Part shown: positions 19,632 to 28,919 of the stretch, piece by piece
Layout: the number at the start of each line of letters is the position of its first letter
Numbering within the stretch: the stretch's first letter is position 1
From: Rhodothermaceae bacterium Tc-Br11_B2g6_7
GTDB taxonomy: Bacteria; Bacteroidota; Rhodothermia; Rhodothermales; Salinibacteraceae
Length of the DNA stretch: 49,950 nt
Assembly (NCBI GenBank): GCA_001564055.1
Contig: LKNB01000017.1
Coordinates: 1 to 49,950, forward strand
Direction: 5' to 3'
Notes under the pieces: generated by a model
What the model was told of the DNA's origin: nothing
The model's database searches: none
The model's input: the letters and a program-made list of their open reading frames with translations, nothing else
Position numbers and translations under genes: made by a program

Positions 19632-20453
19632 ATGCGCACCGTGCTCAACGTCTTGCTTATCCTGGTCGTCACGTATGCACTTATTGTTGGGCTGATGTAT
19701 AGCTTTCAGGAACGCCTCCTCTTCCTCCCCAGCAGCACCATGATGGCCACGCCGGCCGACCGGGGGCTCGACTACGAGGACGTCACCATCTCCACAGAGG
19801 ACGACGAGCAACTGCACGCCTGGTGGATCCCGGCGGCGGACCCGCGCGGCACGCTCATCGTCTCCCACGGCAACGCAGGCAACATCTCTGGCCGCATCGA
19901 CCTGGCCCGCCTGTTTCACGAATTGGGGCTGAACGTCCTTCTCTATGACTACCGGGGTTACGGGCAGAGCACAGGACAGGCGTCGGAGGAGGGGCTTTAC
20001 CGCGACATGGAGGCGGTGTGGCAGTTTGCTACGCAGACGCAAGGGGTGCCTGACGAGCAGATCGTGCTCTTCGGCCGCTCGCTCGGCGGCGCACCTTCTA
20101 CCTACCTGGCCACCCGGGAAAACCCCGGCGCGCTGGTGCTCGATTCCGCCTTCACGTCCGTGCCCGATGTGGCCGCGCACCACTACCCGTTCTTGCCCGT
20201 GCGCCAGCTGGCAACGCTCTCTTTCGATAGCGAAGCGCGCCTGCCCGAGGTCACCGCGCCCGTGCTTGTCCTCCACAGCCCCGACGACGAAGTGATTCCC
20301 TTCAGCCATGGCGAACGCCTGTATGAGGTAGCAAACGAGCCAAAGGCGTTTCTGCAACTGGAAGGGGGACACAACGAGGCCTTCTTCCGGTCGGAGCATA
20401 TCTACCGAACGGAGTTGGTAGCTTTTCTCGATACGCACCTGCCGGCCCGCTAA
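19632..20453 (+). CDS. Membrane-anchored alpha/beta hydrolase, Bem46/ABHD17-like
   Basis: A 273-residue serine hydrolase with an N-terminal membrane anchor (residues 4-24). The catalytic residues are visible: Ser in FGRSLGGAPS (GxSxGG elbow), Asp in HSPDDEVIPF and His in EGGHNEAFF. The oxyanion HGNAGN and the DYRGYGQSTG segment are typical of the Bem46 group. It is probably held in the inner membrane with the catalytic domain exposed; the substrate is unknown. Co-directional between DUF481 and TIGR02757 genes with short gaps. Confidence 0.9.
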   Translation: MRTVLNVLLILVVTYALIVGLMYSFQERLLFLPSSTMMATPADRGLDYEDVTISTEDDEQLHAWWIPAADPRGTLIVSHGNAGNISGRIDLARLFHELGLNVLLYDYRGYGQSTGQASEEGLYRDMEAVWQFATQTQGVPDEQIVLFGRSLGGAPSTYLATRENPGALVLDSAFTSVPDVAAHHYPFLPVRQLATLSFDSEARLPEVTAPVLVLHSPDDEVIPFSHGERLYEVANEPKAFLQLEGGHNEAFFRSEHIYRTELVAFLDTHLPAR

Positions 20454-20506
20454 TCTCGTGTCCGGCCCGGTTTCCGGTGCGTCCTCGCTGCCCTCCCCAT
20501 TGCCTG

Positions 20507-21352
20507 ATGGCTGCTGTGCCTTCTGTTGCTGAACTCAAATCGTACCTGGATGCGCTCGTCGATCGTTACGAGCAACCCGCGTTTATTGCGGATGACCCCA
20601 TCGCCATTCCTCACGGCTTCGACGATCCGCGGGACCAGGCAGTAATTGGGCTGTACGCGGCGCTCTTAGCGTGGGGGCGGCGCGCTACGATCATGAACAA
20701 GCTGGAGGAGCTCTGCGAGCGGATGGGTTATGCGCCCTACGCGTTCGTCCGCGACTTCGACCCGGAACGCGACCGGGCCGCGCTGGATGGCTTCGTGCAC
20801 CGCACGTTTCAGCCCGTCGATGCGTTCTGGCTGACGCACAACCTGAGCCTGCTGCTCCAAGCGCACGGCACCATAGAGCACCTCTTTGCGCGCCATCTAT
20901 CATCGGAGGCGCCGGACGTCGGGCCGGCCATTCAGGGGTTCAGCCACGCTGTGATGCATGCCCACCCCCAGACGCCGCAGCGCCTGCGCAAGCACCTGGC
21001 CCGCCCCAACGCCGGAAGTGCCTGCAAGCGCCTGGCCATGTACCTGCGGTGGATGGTGCGGCCCGGACCGGTAGACTTTGAGCTGTGGACCACGATTAAG
21101 CCGGAGCAATTGGTGCTCCCGCTGGACGTGCATGTGGGGCGGCAGGCGCGCGCCCTTGGATTCATCGAGCGGCGTTCTAACGACTGGAAGGCGGTGCAGG
21201 TACTCACCGAGCGGTGCCGCCTGTTGGACGCCTCCGACCCAGCTCGGTACGACTTTGCATTCTTCGGCGCGGGCGCCTACGAAGATGCGCTGGATCCAGA
21301 GTTTACGGGCGTCAACGCCATCGACTTTACCTCGCTGCCGACGCTCCGGTAG
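20507..21352 (+). CDS. TIGR02757/DUF2400 family protein
   Basis: A 281-residue protein of a conserved family of unknown function. Characteristic are LAWGRRATIMNKLEEL, ACKRLAMYLRWMVR, and LPLDVHVGRQARALGF. That last segment resembles the catalytic-Asp helix of helix-hairpin-helix DNA glycosylases (compare LPVDTHVFRVSNRIGL in the endonuclease III of this window), so distant kinship is likely, but no glycosylase Lys hairpin is obvious. The ATG at 20507 (MAAVPSVAELKSYLD) is chosen over one ten codons earlier. Its last 76 bases overlap, on the other strand, the 3' end of the flavin reductase gene. Confidence 0.85.
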   Translation: MAAVPSVAELKSYLDALVDRYEQPAFIADDPIAIPHGFDDPRDQAVIGLYAALLAWGRRATIMNKLEELCERMGYAPYAFVRDFDPERDRAALDGFVHRTFQPVDAFWLTHNLSLLLQAHGTIEHLFARHLSSEAPDVGPAIQGFSHAVMHAHPQTPQRLRKHLARPNAGSACKRLAMYLRWMVRPGPVDFELWTTIKPEQLVLPLDVHVGRQARALGFIERRSNDWKAVQVLTERCRLLDASDPARYDFAFFGAGAYEDALDPEFTGVNAIDFTSLPTLR

Positions 21353-21825
21353 CTCCGGTTGAAGTACAGCACAGGGTCTTGCTGCATCCCCTGCGCCTGG
21401 ATCTCTTGTACCTGGCCCACAAAGATGCTGTGGTCGCTCGCCGGGAGTGACGCGTGAAGCGTGCAGACCAACGAGGCCAGCACACCGCGCAGATGCGGCA
21501 GGCCGTCCCGCCACTCAACATCCACCGGGTCAAACTGCTGTGTCGGCGTGAGGTCGGGCAGGGCAAAGTGGTTGGCAAGGTGCGCCTGCTTATCCGTCAG
21601 CAGGTGCACCACAAACCGGCCGACGTCCACAATTATGTCATGCGAGTTCGCCTCTTGATGAACGTTGAAGGATACCAGGGGCGGATCCAGCGAGACGCTC
21701 GTGAAGGACCCAATGGTAATGCCACGAGGCTCGTCCCGCGCTGCGCAGGTAACGACCGTCACCGGCGACGCGAAACGCCGCATCACCATCCGTAGCTGGT
21801 GTCCATCTACCGAAGAGGTACTCAT
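21277..21825 (-). CDS. Flavin reductase-like domain protein
   Basis: A 182-residue single-domain FMN/FAD-binding reductase. The sequence MRRFASPVTVVTCAA, GITIGSFTSVSLDPPLVSFNV and FVVHLLTDKQ are the usual strands of the family of HpaC-type partners of two-component monooxygenases. The partner oxygenase is not in the window, so the substrate process is unknown. The stop codon lies inside the TIGR02757 gene of the opposite strand; the last 25 residues (SYRSVGSEVKSM... onwards) are encoded by the overlap and diverge from the domain, so the tail may be a later extension. Confidence 0.87.
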   Translation of the reverse strand: MSTSSVDGHQLRMVMRRFASPVTVVTCAARDEPRGITIGSFTSVSLDPPLVSFNVHQEANSHDIIVDVGRFVVHLLTDKQAHLANHFALPDLTPTQQFDPVDVEWRDGLPHLRGVLASLVCTLHASLPASDHSIFVGQVQEIQAQGMQQDPVLYFNRSYRSVGSEVKSMALTPVNSGSSASS

Positions 21826-21957
21826 AGTGAAACGTAGGGCCAGAAGAGCATAAAGCAGAACAAGAAACGCATAACCGAGCCGCTGGCCCGTCAGTTTCGG
21901 AGGAACCAGATTGTTGCGCTCGGTCCGCGCGGCCCTTTGCTGTCAGGCTACGGCAGC

Positions 21958-23124
21958 TCAGGTAAACACGTCTTTCACGCGGTTGAAGAAGGATTTTTTC
22001 GTTTTCCGCTCCTTCGGTGAGGGCTTGAACTCTGGTGCATCAGCCCAGGCGTCGAGCGTGGCACGCTGCTCAGCGGTAAGCTCTTGCGGCGTCCAGACGT
22101 GGATGCGCACCAGCTGGTCGCCGCTGCGCTGGCTGTTCAGTTCGGGGAGGCCGCGGTTGCGCATGCGCAGCACCTTGCCCCCCTGCGTACCGGGGTCCAC
22201 CTCCAGCGTAGCGGTGCCTTCCAGCGTGGGCACGTCGATTTCCGTACCCAGGGCAGCGTCCGGGAAGGAGATATGATGGTCGTAATAGATGTCCAGCCCT
22301 TCCCGCACAAAGTGGTCGTGGGGGCGCTCCTCAATCTCCACCCGTAGCGCCCCGGCCGGTCCGCCGCGCAATCCGGCATTGCCAGCGCCGCGCATCGACA
22401 GGTAGTTGCCCTCCATGGCGCCTGCCGGCACGGGAATCGTGATCGTTTCTTCGCCCCGCCGGCGCCCTTCGCCGCGGCACTGGGGACACGGGTCTTCGAT
22501 GACCCGTCCCTCGCCCTGGCAGTTGGGGCACGGCTGCACGTTTACGAACTGGCCAAAGACGCTGCGCGAGACCTGCCGCAGCTCGCCTCGCCCCTCACAC
22601 GTGGTGCAGGTCCGATGGCCCCCCTCACCGTCGCGCGCACCGGTCGCATCGCAGGTGTCGCACTTCATCAGCTTCTTGACCTTCACCTTCTTCTCCGTCC
22701 CTTCCGCAATCTCTTCGAGCGTCAGGGGCAAGGTGATGCGCAGGTCGGTACCGCCCCGGGCCCGCTTGCGCGAGCCCCGTCCGCCCCGCTGCCCGGCAAA
22801 GATGTCCTCAAAAATGGTCCCACCAGCCCCGCCGCCAAAGATGTCGTTGAAGGCGTCGAAGATGTCATCCACATCGCGGAAGCCTGCGCCACCGCCGTTG
22901 GCCCCGACGCCCTGATGGCCGAAGCGGTCATACTTGGCGCGCTTCTCGTCGTCGGAGAGCACGCTATACGCTTCGGAGGCTTCCTTGAACTTGGCTTCAG
23001 CTTCGTCATCATCCGGGTTGCGATCGGGATGATACTCGAGCGCGAGCTTGCGGTAGGCTTTCTTGATCTCTTTCGCTGAAGCGTCTTTGCCAACGCCAAG
23101 GATGTCGTAATAATCGCGGGGCAT
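21958..23124 (-). CDS. dnaJ: Chaperone DnaJ
   Basis: Full DnaJ co-chaperone of DnaK, 388 residues. J domain with HPD at 32-34 ([12 protein letters not shown]), Gly/Phe-rich region ([22 protein letters not shown]), the zinc domain with four CxxCxGxG-type repeats ([36 protein letters not shown]), and the substrate-binding beta domains. It is the third gene of hrcA-grpE-dnaJ, 74 bases after grpE. dnaK is not present. Confidence 0.98.
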   Translation of the reverse strand: MPRDYYDILGVGKDASAKEIKKAYRKLALEYHPDRNPDDDEAEAKFKEASEAYSVLSDDEKRAKYDRFGHQGVGANGGGAGFRDVDDIFDAFNDIFGGGAGGTIFEDIFAGQRGGRGSRKRARGGTDLRITLPLTLEEIAEGTEKKVKVKKLMKCDTCDATGARDGEGGHRTCTTCEGRGELRQVSRSVFGQFVNVQPCPNCQGEGRVIEDPCPQCRGEGRRRGEETITIPVPAGAMEGNYLSMRGAGNAGLRGGPAGALRVEIEERPHDHFVREGLDIYYDHHISFPDAALGTEIDVPTLEGTATLEVDPGTQGGKVLRMRNRGLPELNSQRSGDQLVRIHVWTPQELTAEQRATLDAWADAPEFKPSPKERKTKKSFFNRVKDVFT

Positions 23125-23198
23125 GAGTGGTGGTGAGTGACCGATGAAAAACAGTGCGTACCAAGCGGTCAGGACACCGCCTGGTCAGAATAGGATGC

Positions 23199-23912
23199 TT
23201 AGGAGGCCACGATGACCTGTGAGTGGCGCAAGATCCGCTCGCCCATGCGATAGCCGGTGCGGATCTCCTGCAGTACCGTGCCGGGCTCTGCATCGTCTGG
23301 GGCGGGCTGCTGCATCATAGCCTCGTGGAGTTGTTCATCGAAGGGCTGCCCTTTGGCTTCGATGGGCTCCACGCCGAGCCGCTTGAGTTCGTCCAGAAAC
23401 TTCTGGCGGACCTGCTGCACACCTTCCCGGAGCGAAACAAAGGCCGGTCCCGTTTCCTCGGCCTGAGCCTTGAACTCGTCGGCCGCCTGCAGTGAGCGCT
23501 CAAGGTCGTCCAGCACCTCCAGCATGGGAAGGATCACCTGCCCCTGACCCACATCAATGAGCTGGGCGCGCTCGCGCTGCTGCCGCCGCTTATAGTTCTG
23601 AAACTCGGCTGCTTGCCGCAGCAGCTTTTCCTGTGCTTCGTCGCGCTCGGCGCGAAGGCGCTCCACCTCAACCTCCAGCTGCCGCACGGGATCGAGTGAA
23701 TCCTCTTCTGCCGCTTCCGGTGCACCTGCCGCCGAGGCGGCGGTGGCTTCAGCGGAAGCGTCGGTATCGTCTCCTCCAGTATCCTCCGCTGCCGCTTGGT
23801 CAGCCATGCCCGTGCTGGGGGCCTCCTCGTCCGTTGGGGCCTCAGCGGTACCAGCTCGGCCACGGGTACTCTGTTCTTTGTAGATATCTTCAGGGGATTG
23901 TTGCGTGCTCAT
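23199..23912 (-). CDS. grpE: Nucleotide exchange factor GrpE
   Basis: GrpE releases ADP from DnaK. Of 237 residues, the first 95 or so are a strongly acidic, Ala/Glu/Asp-rich unstructured tail, longer than in most bacteria and typical of salt-adapted proteins. Then come the long dimerisation helix (about 95-160, LEVEVERLRAERDEAQEKLLRQAAEFQNYKRR) in pieces, and the beta-wing with GERILRHSQVIVAS at the end. The gene lies between hrcA and dnaJ on the same strand, so the three are transcribed together. Confidence 0.95.
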   Translation of the reverse strand: MSTQQSPEDIYKEQSTRGRAGTAEAPTDEEAPSTGMADQAAAEDTGGDDTDASAEATAASAAGAPEAAEEDSLDPVRQLEVEVERLRAERDEAQEKLLRQAAEFQNYKRRQQRERAQLIDVGQGQVILPMLEVLDDLERSLQAADEFKAQAEETGPAFVSLREGVQQVRQKFLDELKRLGVEPIEAKGQPFDEQLHEAMMQQPAPDDAEPGTVLQEIRTGYRMGERILRHSQVIVAS

Positions 23913-23976
23913 AAAAGGCAGTAAAAAGTTACGCGTGAAAGTGTCGGTAGTGCAGTATCGGTATCGTGGGTATGTG

Positions 23977-25056
23977 CTACCGCTCCGAGGCCCCGGGCTG
24001 GCTCAGGAGCTTTGCCATGGCCTCAACAAGCGCGATAATATGGTCGTATTTCATGCGAGTGGGGCCAATCACACCTATAGTACCCACCGTATCCCCGATC
24101 GTGTACGGGGCCGTGACCACCGAGTAACGCTCCACCTTCGCATCGCTGTGCTCCTTCCCGATGCTGATGGTGGCCCGCTCGGAGCTCGTTGGGGCGGTGC
24201 GGCGGTGGTCTTCCAACCAGTGCACCACGTAATGCTCATCCTCCAGCAGCCCCATGAAGTCACGGATGACATCCGGCTCTTGAAACTCGGGCTGCGTCAT
24301 GAGCTGTTGTGTGCCGCCGTACCGCAGCCGGCCTTCGGTGTTTTCGCTGAAGATGGTTTGTGACTCCTCCCTTACAAACTCTACAAGCCCGGTTTGCTCA
24401 TGGACGATATCTTCTGTGCGCGTCCGGTAGGTCTCGCGGATCTGCTGCAGCGTGAGGCCGGCGAGACGCTCGTTGAGGATGGACGTCACGCGGTCGATGG
24501 CCCGGGGCTTGAGGTCGGCTTCAAACTCCAGCACCAGCGTACGGACCAGCCCGCCCTGCACACTCAGCACAAAGAGGAGGCGATCGCTGGAGAGCGACAC
24601 GATGTTGAGCCGCTCCAGGACACCGGTCGATAGACTGGGCGTAAGCGCGACCCCCAGCAGGTTGGAAAGCCGACCCAGCAGCTTTGAGCTCTCCGTGACG
24701 GCATGTTCATGATCCTCGCCGCGCTGCTGGAGCTGGGAGGCCAGTAGCTGGTGGACCGGAGGGTCGAGCTGTGGGGGCGCCATGAGCCGGTCCACGTAGG
24801 CGCGGTATCCCAGCTCCGTCGGCACGCGACCGGCCGAGGTGTACGGATGCGAGAGGTAGCCCTGGTCTTCAAGGTCGCTCATCGCGTTCCGCACCGAGGC
24901 CGGGCTGAGGTCAAGCCCGTGCTGCTTGGTCAGAAAGCGAGACCCCACGGGTCCGGCTTTATCGACGAAGCTCTCCACAACCAGCCGGAGGATCATCTGC
25001 TCACGCTCATTGAGCGCAGCGCTTGAGGATCGGTATGTGTCAGTCGATTGCGTCAC
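23977..25056 (-). CDS. hrcA: Heat-inducible transcription repressor HrcA
   Basis: Repressor of class I heat-shock genes acting at CIRCE. The N-terminal winged helix is visible (LNEREQMILRLVVESFV, GSRFLTKQHGLDLSPASVRNAM), then YLSHPYTSAGRVPTELGYRAYVD, and the GAF-like C-terminal half ending in GVIGPTRMKYDHIIALVEAM. The start is a GTG at 25056 (V-TQSTDTYRSSSAALNERE), because the upstream ATG at 25143 would add 29 residues of unlikely composition. First gene of hrcA-grpE-dnaJ. I see no CIRCE repeat (TTAGCACTC-N9-GAGTGCTAA) upstream. Confidence 0.93.
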   Translation of the reverse strand: MTQSTDTYRSSSAALNEREQMILRLVVESFVDKAGPVGSRFLTKQHGLDLSPASVRNAMSDLEDQGYLSHPYTSAGRVPTELGYRAYVDRLMAPPQLDPPVHQLLASQLQQRGEDHEHAVTESSKLLGRLSNLLGVALTPSLSTGVLERLNIVSLSSDRLLFVLSVQGGLVRTLVLEFEADLKPRAIDRVTSILNERLAGLTLQQIRETYRTRTEDIVHEQTGLVEFVREESQTIFSENTEGRLRYGGTQQLMTQPEFQEPDVIRDFMGLLEDEHYVVHWLEDHRRTAPTSSERATISIGKEHSDAKVERYSVVTAPYTIGDTVGTIGVIGPTRMKYDHIIALVEAMAKLLSQPGASER

Positions 25057-25405
25057 ACACAAAGTGGAAACGAAAAAAGGGAGTAACGGTGCGGCCAGCC
25101 GGCGTGCCAGCTCGGCAGGCGCAGGCCAGCGTATGCGTAGCACAAAAGGCTTGCCAGATTACCTGCAATGATGGCGTTGGGAAGCGCGTTCCGCCTGTAG
25201 TGCGCTTCGGGGGCGAATTCCGGATGGCACCGGGCGGCCGTGCCAGGCTGTCAGCCGTCGCTTGGGGTCCCCCGTCGGCACGCTGCAGCAAACGCAACTG
25301 CTGAGGCCATCGTGCGTAGCGCAGGCATGTGTACGATGTACGTGCGTCCCTGCACACTCGTCGGCGCCCCGTCGCTTCTCACCTTCTCCATCCTTTTTTC
25401 TATTC
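25057..25405. other. Divergent intergenic region hrcA / sppA
   Basis: A 349-base region between divergent start codons. I find no CIRCE repeat, no RNA gene and no convincing -35/-10 pair on either strand. A GGAA-N5-TTCC repeat (25180-25192) and G/C runs are present but not interpretable. Short open frames extending hrcA and sppA into this region have no family similarity. Confidence 0.5.
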
Positions 25406-27205
25406 ATGCGTTTCCTTTCAACGCTGGCTGCCAGCATCATCGGAACGCTGGTTGCGCTCGGCATTCTGGTTCTGTTCGGCTTTTTGCTCATCACCGCATT
25501 CGTCGCCTCTGCCGACACCACCCCCTCCGTACAATCCAACTCCGTGCTGACGATGGAGCTCAGCGGCGCCCTCCCCGAACGCGTTGCGCCTGATCCCATC
25601 GCCCAGGCCTTGGGCGACGGTCCGCGGTATGGCGTGCATGACGTACGCGAGGCCCTGGAGAAGGCTGCCGCCGATGACCGTATCGAAGGCGTCATCATCA
25701 AGGCCCGAGAGCTGGCCCCGCAATGGGCGGCACTACAAGAGGTGCGTGAGGCCTTGCTGCAGTACAAAGAGAGTGGCAAGCCCCTGTACGCCTACACGGG
25801 CGAATACTATTCAAACGAGGCCGCCTACTTCCTCAACAGCACGGCCGACAGCGTCTTTGCCTCCCCCGAGGGCTTCTTCGAGTTTAACGGCTTCAACCTG
25901 CAGTCCACCTTCTTTGCTGACATGCTGGAAAAGGTAGGCATCGAGCCCACCGTGATCCGCGCGGGCGAGTTCAAAAGCGCGGGCGAGGCCTTCACGCGCA
26001 CCGACTTCTCGGAAGAAAATGAGGAGCAACTGCAGGCGATCGTGGACGGGCAAAACACCGTTTTCCTGAATGCTATAGCTGAGTCGCGTGGCACCACGGC
26101 TGAAGAACTGCAGCGTATCAAAGAGGAGAGCCCCACCTTTACCGCCCGGCAAGCACTGGACCAGGGACTCCTGGACGGTCTGCTGTTCGAGGATGAGGTG
26201 ATGGACGTGATGCGTACGCGCCTCAACAAAAATGAAGACGACGACCTCCATACCATCAGGCTCAGCCGGTATGTACGCATCCCCGCCTCCGATGCGGGCA
26301 TCGAGCGCGGCCGGGATGGGACCATCGCGGTGGTCTATGCCCAGGGGCAGATCGTACCCGGTAGCGACGACAGCCCGTTTGGCGGGGGGACGATGCTGGC
26401 CTCGGCTGATTTTGTTGAGACGATGCGGCAGGCCCGTGAGGACGACCGCGTGAATGCGGTGGTCGTTCGAGTGAACTCGCCTGGCGGCTCCGCCTCGGCC
26501 TCGGATGCGATCCTCCGAGAGATTGCGCTCACCCAAGAGGAGAAGCCCGTCGTAATCTCCATGGGCGATGTCGCAGCCTCTGGCGGCTACTGGATCGCTA
26601 CCGCGGCGAACGCCATCGTGGCTGACCCGCTCACCATCACGGGGTCTATTGGCGTTTTCGGCCTACACCTGAACACATCGGAGTTACTGTCTGACCGTAT
26701 TGGGCTGACGTTCGATCAGGTGAAAACCGCCCCGCTGGCTGACTTCCTCTCCCCCACGGAGGCCCTGACGGAGCAGGAGCGCGCGCTTTTTCAGGAGTTT
26801 GTGATGGAATCGTACAACGAGTTTCTGGAGAAGGTCGCTGAGGCCCGCGACATGACGGTAGAAGAAGTGGACGCCATCGCGCAGGGACGGGTATGGACCG
26901 GCGCCGATGCGCTGGAGGTAGGCCTGGTGGACGAACTCGGTGGGCTCAGCTATGCCATTAACAGGGCGGCGGAGCTGGTAGACCTGGAGCCCGGCACGTT
27001 CCGCATTCGCGAGCTGCCCCGCCAGAAGACGTTTATAGAGCAGCTGGCAACCGGCTTTGAAGCCCAGGCGCATGCGCTGTGGGCCCGCGTCACAGGCGCG
27101 CCAGGGCAGGCCCTCTTCGAGAACAACCTGCGCCTCCTCCGCGAAGCCGAGCGGATGCACGGCACGGTGCAGGCCCGTATGCCCTACGACTTCACCATTC
27201 AATAA
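25406..27205 (+). CDS. sppA: Signal peptide peptidase SppA (67K type)
   Basis: Membrane-bound serine protease that degrades leftover signal peptides. The 599-residue double-domain form has an N-terminal membrane anchor (residues 2-30) and two ClpP-like halves. The catalytic dyad is visible: Lys190 (AGEFKSAGEAFTR) from the N-terminal half and Ser392 (GDVAASGGYWIATAANAI) from the C-terminal half, positions close to Lys209 and Ser409 of the E. coli enzyme. The ATG at 25406 is chosen because it starts exactly at the anchor; an upstream ATG (25262) adds 48 Cys/Ser/Arg-rich residues. It is monocistronic and ends in a strong terminator. Confidence 0.95.
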   Translation: MRFLSTLAASIIGTLVALGILVLFGFLLITAFVASADTTPSVQSNSVLTMELSGALPERVAPDPIAQALGDGPRYGVHDVREALEKAAADDRIEGVIIKARELAPQWAALQEVREALLQYKESGKPLYAYTGEYYSNEAAYFLNSTADSVFASPEGFFEFNGFNLQSTFFADMLEKVGIEPTVIRAGEFKSAGEAFTRTDFSEENEEQLQAIVDGQNTVFLNAIAESRGTTAEELQRIKEESPTFTARQALDQGLLDGLLFEDEVMDVMRTRLNKNEDDDLHTIRLSRYVRIPASDAGIERGRDGTIAVVYAQGQIVPGSDDSPFGGGTMLASADFVETMRQAREDDRVNAVVVRVNSPGGSASASDAILREIALTQEEKPVVISMGDVAASGGYWIATAANAIVADPLTITGSIGVFGLHLNTSELLSDRIGLTFDQVKTAPLADFLSPTEALTEQERALFQEFVMESYNEFLEKVAEARDMTVEEVDAIAQGRVWTGADALEVGLVDELGGLSYAINRAAELVDLEPGTFRIRELPRQKTFIEQLATGFEAQAHALWARVTGAPGQALFENNLRLLREAERMHGTVQARMPYDFTIQ

Positions 27206-27232
27206 CGCTCACGCCCCCAGCACTACATACCA

Positions 27233-27270
27233 CAGCCCGCTCCGGAATGCCGGGGCGGGCTGCTTTGGTT
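27233..27270 (+). terminator. Intrinsic terminator of sppA
   Basis: A 13-bp stem (CAGCCCGCTCCGG with CCGGGGCGGGCTG, one G-T pair, loop AATG) followed by CTTTGGTT. It lies 28 bases after the sppA stop, in the gap to the convergent gpmI gene. Confidence 0.82.
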
Positions 27271-27313
27271 CTTGCTGGCCGATGCGGCGGGCCATCTCCG
27301 TCCGTACGGGACC

Positions 27314-28864
27314 TTACGAAGGCACGGCCGTGGACTCTACCAGTACGTCGCCCGTCATTTCCTCCGGGATCGGTACGCCCATCAGGGCAAGCATGGTAGG
27401 CGCAATATCGCCCAGCTTACCCTCGGCGATGGGACCATCGAACCCTTCCTTGATGATAAGGTGCGGCACCTGCACCGTCGTATGCGCGGTGTTGGGGCTG
27501 CCATCCGGGTTGCGCATCTTATCGGCGTTGCCGTGGTCGGCGATAAGCGTCACGCTGAACCCGTGGGTGCGCGCAGCTTCCACCACCGTGCGGGTGCCCG
27601 CATCGACCGCTTCCACGGCGGCCACGGCCGCCTCAAAAACGCCCGTATGCCCCACCATATCCGGGTTGGCGAAGTTCAGCACCACGAAGTTGTGCCGCTC
27701 CTCCGCCAAGGCCGCGGCCACCTCATCGGCCAGCTCGGGGGCGCTCATTTCGGGCTGCAGGTCATACGTCGCCACCTTCGGTGAGGGAATGAGAATGCGG
27801 TCTTCGCCTTCAAAGGGCTCCTCCTGCCCCCCGCTGAAGAAGTACGTCACATGGGGATACTTTTCTGTTTCGGCTGCTCGGAGCTGCGTTCCCCCCTGGG
27901 CTGCAATCACCTCGCCCATCGTCTGCTTGAGGTTAACTTTTGGGAAGGCCACTGGCACCTCGAACGTCTCGTCGTAGGGCGAGAAGATCACAAAGGTGAG
28001 ATCAAGCGGATCGCGGTCGAAGCCGTCGAATCCTTCCTCGGTAAAGGCGCGGGTGAGCTGTCGCGCCCGGTCGCCCCGGAAGTTGAAGAAGATGACCGCA
28101 TCACCGTTCGCGATGCGCGTGGGCATGTCGTCCTCGGTCCGCACAACCGACGGCTCAACGAACTCATCGGTGACGTCGTTTGCGTAGTTGGCCTGCAGCG
28201 CCTCCGTGGCGCTATCGTACGCATCGTCTGCCCCCTCCGTCAGGAGGCGATACGCGCGCTCGGTGCGTTGCCAGCGCTCGTCGCGGTCCATCGCATAGTA
28301 CCGGCCGATGATGGACACGATGCGCCCCACACCATGCGCCTCCATCATGGCCTCCACATCCTCCACATAGCCCACGCCGCCGTGCGGGTCGGTATCGCGG
28401 CCATCGGTAAAGGCGTGGACGCACACCTGCTCCCGCTCCAGCCCTTCGCGGGCCGCGAGGTCGAGCAGTGCATCCAGGTGTCGTACGTGGCTGTGCACCC
28501 CCCCATCGGAGAAGCACCCCAGCAGGTGCAGGCGGCTGTCGTTGGCTTGCGCCTGCGCCACGGCCTGCTGCAGCGCATCGTTCGAGAAAAACGACCCGTC
28601 TTCAATAGCCAGGTCGATGCGGGTGATTTCCTGATGCACCACCCGCCCGGCCCCGAGGTTCATGTGGCCGACTTCGGAGTTGCCCATCTGTCCCTCCGGC
28701 AAGCCCACTGCCCGCCCTGACGCCACAAGGGTACTGTGTGGATAGGTGGCAAAAAGATCGTCGAGGTACGGCGTATCAGCTGCTGCAATAGCACTCACCG
28801 ACGGGTCGTCGGCGATGCCGTAGCCGTCCAGGATGAGTAGCAGGTGTCGGTTGTCCGGAGCCAT
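27314..28864 (-). CDS. gpmI: 2,3-bisphosphoglycerate-independent phosphoglycerate mutase
   Basis: Glycolytic interconversion of 3- and 2-phosphoglycerate through a phosphoserine intermediate with two Mn ions. Of 516 residues, usual for the family: the first metal site LLLILDGYGI, nucleophile Ser63 in MGNSEVGHMNLGAGR, CVHAFTDGRDTDPHGG, FNFRGDRARQ, and the second metal site ANPDMVGHTG plus LIADHGNADKM. It follows the endonuclease III gene by 55 bases on the same strand and converges with sppA. Confidence 0.97.
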   Translation of the reverse strand: MAPDNRHLLLILDGYGIADDPSVSAIAAADTPYLDDLFATYPHSTLVASGRAVGLPEGQMGNSEVGHMNLGAGRVVHQEITRIDLAIEDGSFFSNDALQQAVAQAQANDSRLHLLGCFSDGGVHSHVRHLDALLDLAAREGLEREQVCVHAFTDGRDTDPHGGVGYVEDVEAMMEAHGVGRIVSIIGRYYAMDRDERWQRTERAYRLLTEGADDAYDSATEALQANYANDVTDEFVEPSVVRTEDDMPTRIANGDAVIFFNFRGDRARQLTRAFTEEGFDGFDRDPLDLTFVIFSPYDETFEVPVAFPKVNLKQTMGEVIAAQGGTQLRAAETEKYPHVTYFFSGGQEEPFEGEDRILIPSPKVATYDLQPEMSAPELADEVAAALAEERHNFVVLNFANPDMVGHTGVFEAAVAAVEAVDAGTRTVVEAARTHGFSVTLIADHGNADKMRNPDGSPNTAHTTVQVPHLIIKEGFDGPIAEGKLGDIAPTMLALMGVPIPEEMTGDVLVESTAVPS

Positions 28865-28919
28865 AGGGAACGAGGGGTGAGGGTGAAAGGGAGCACTCCA
28901 GCAATTGGAACGGGCCGCG

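Noticed and set aside
25262-25405. Upstream extension of sppA to an ATG at 25262
   Set aside because: Cys/Ser/Arg-rich and places 48 residues before the membrane anchor; the ATG at 25406 matches SppA proteins.
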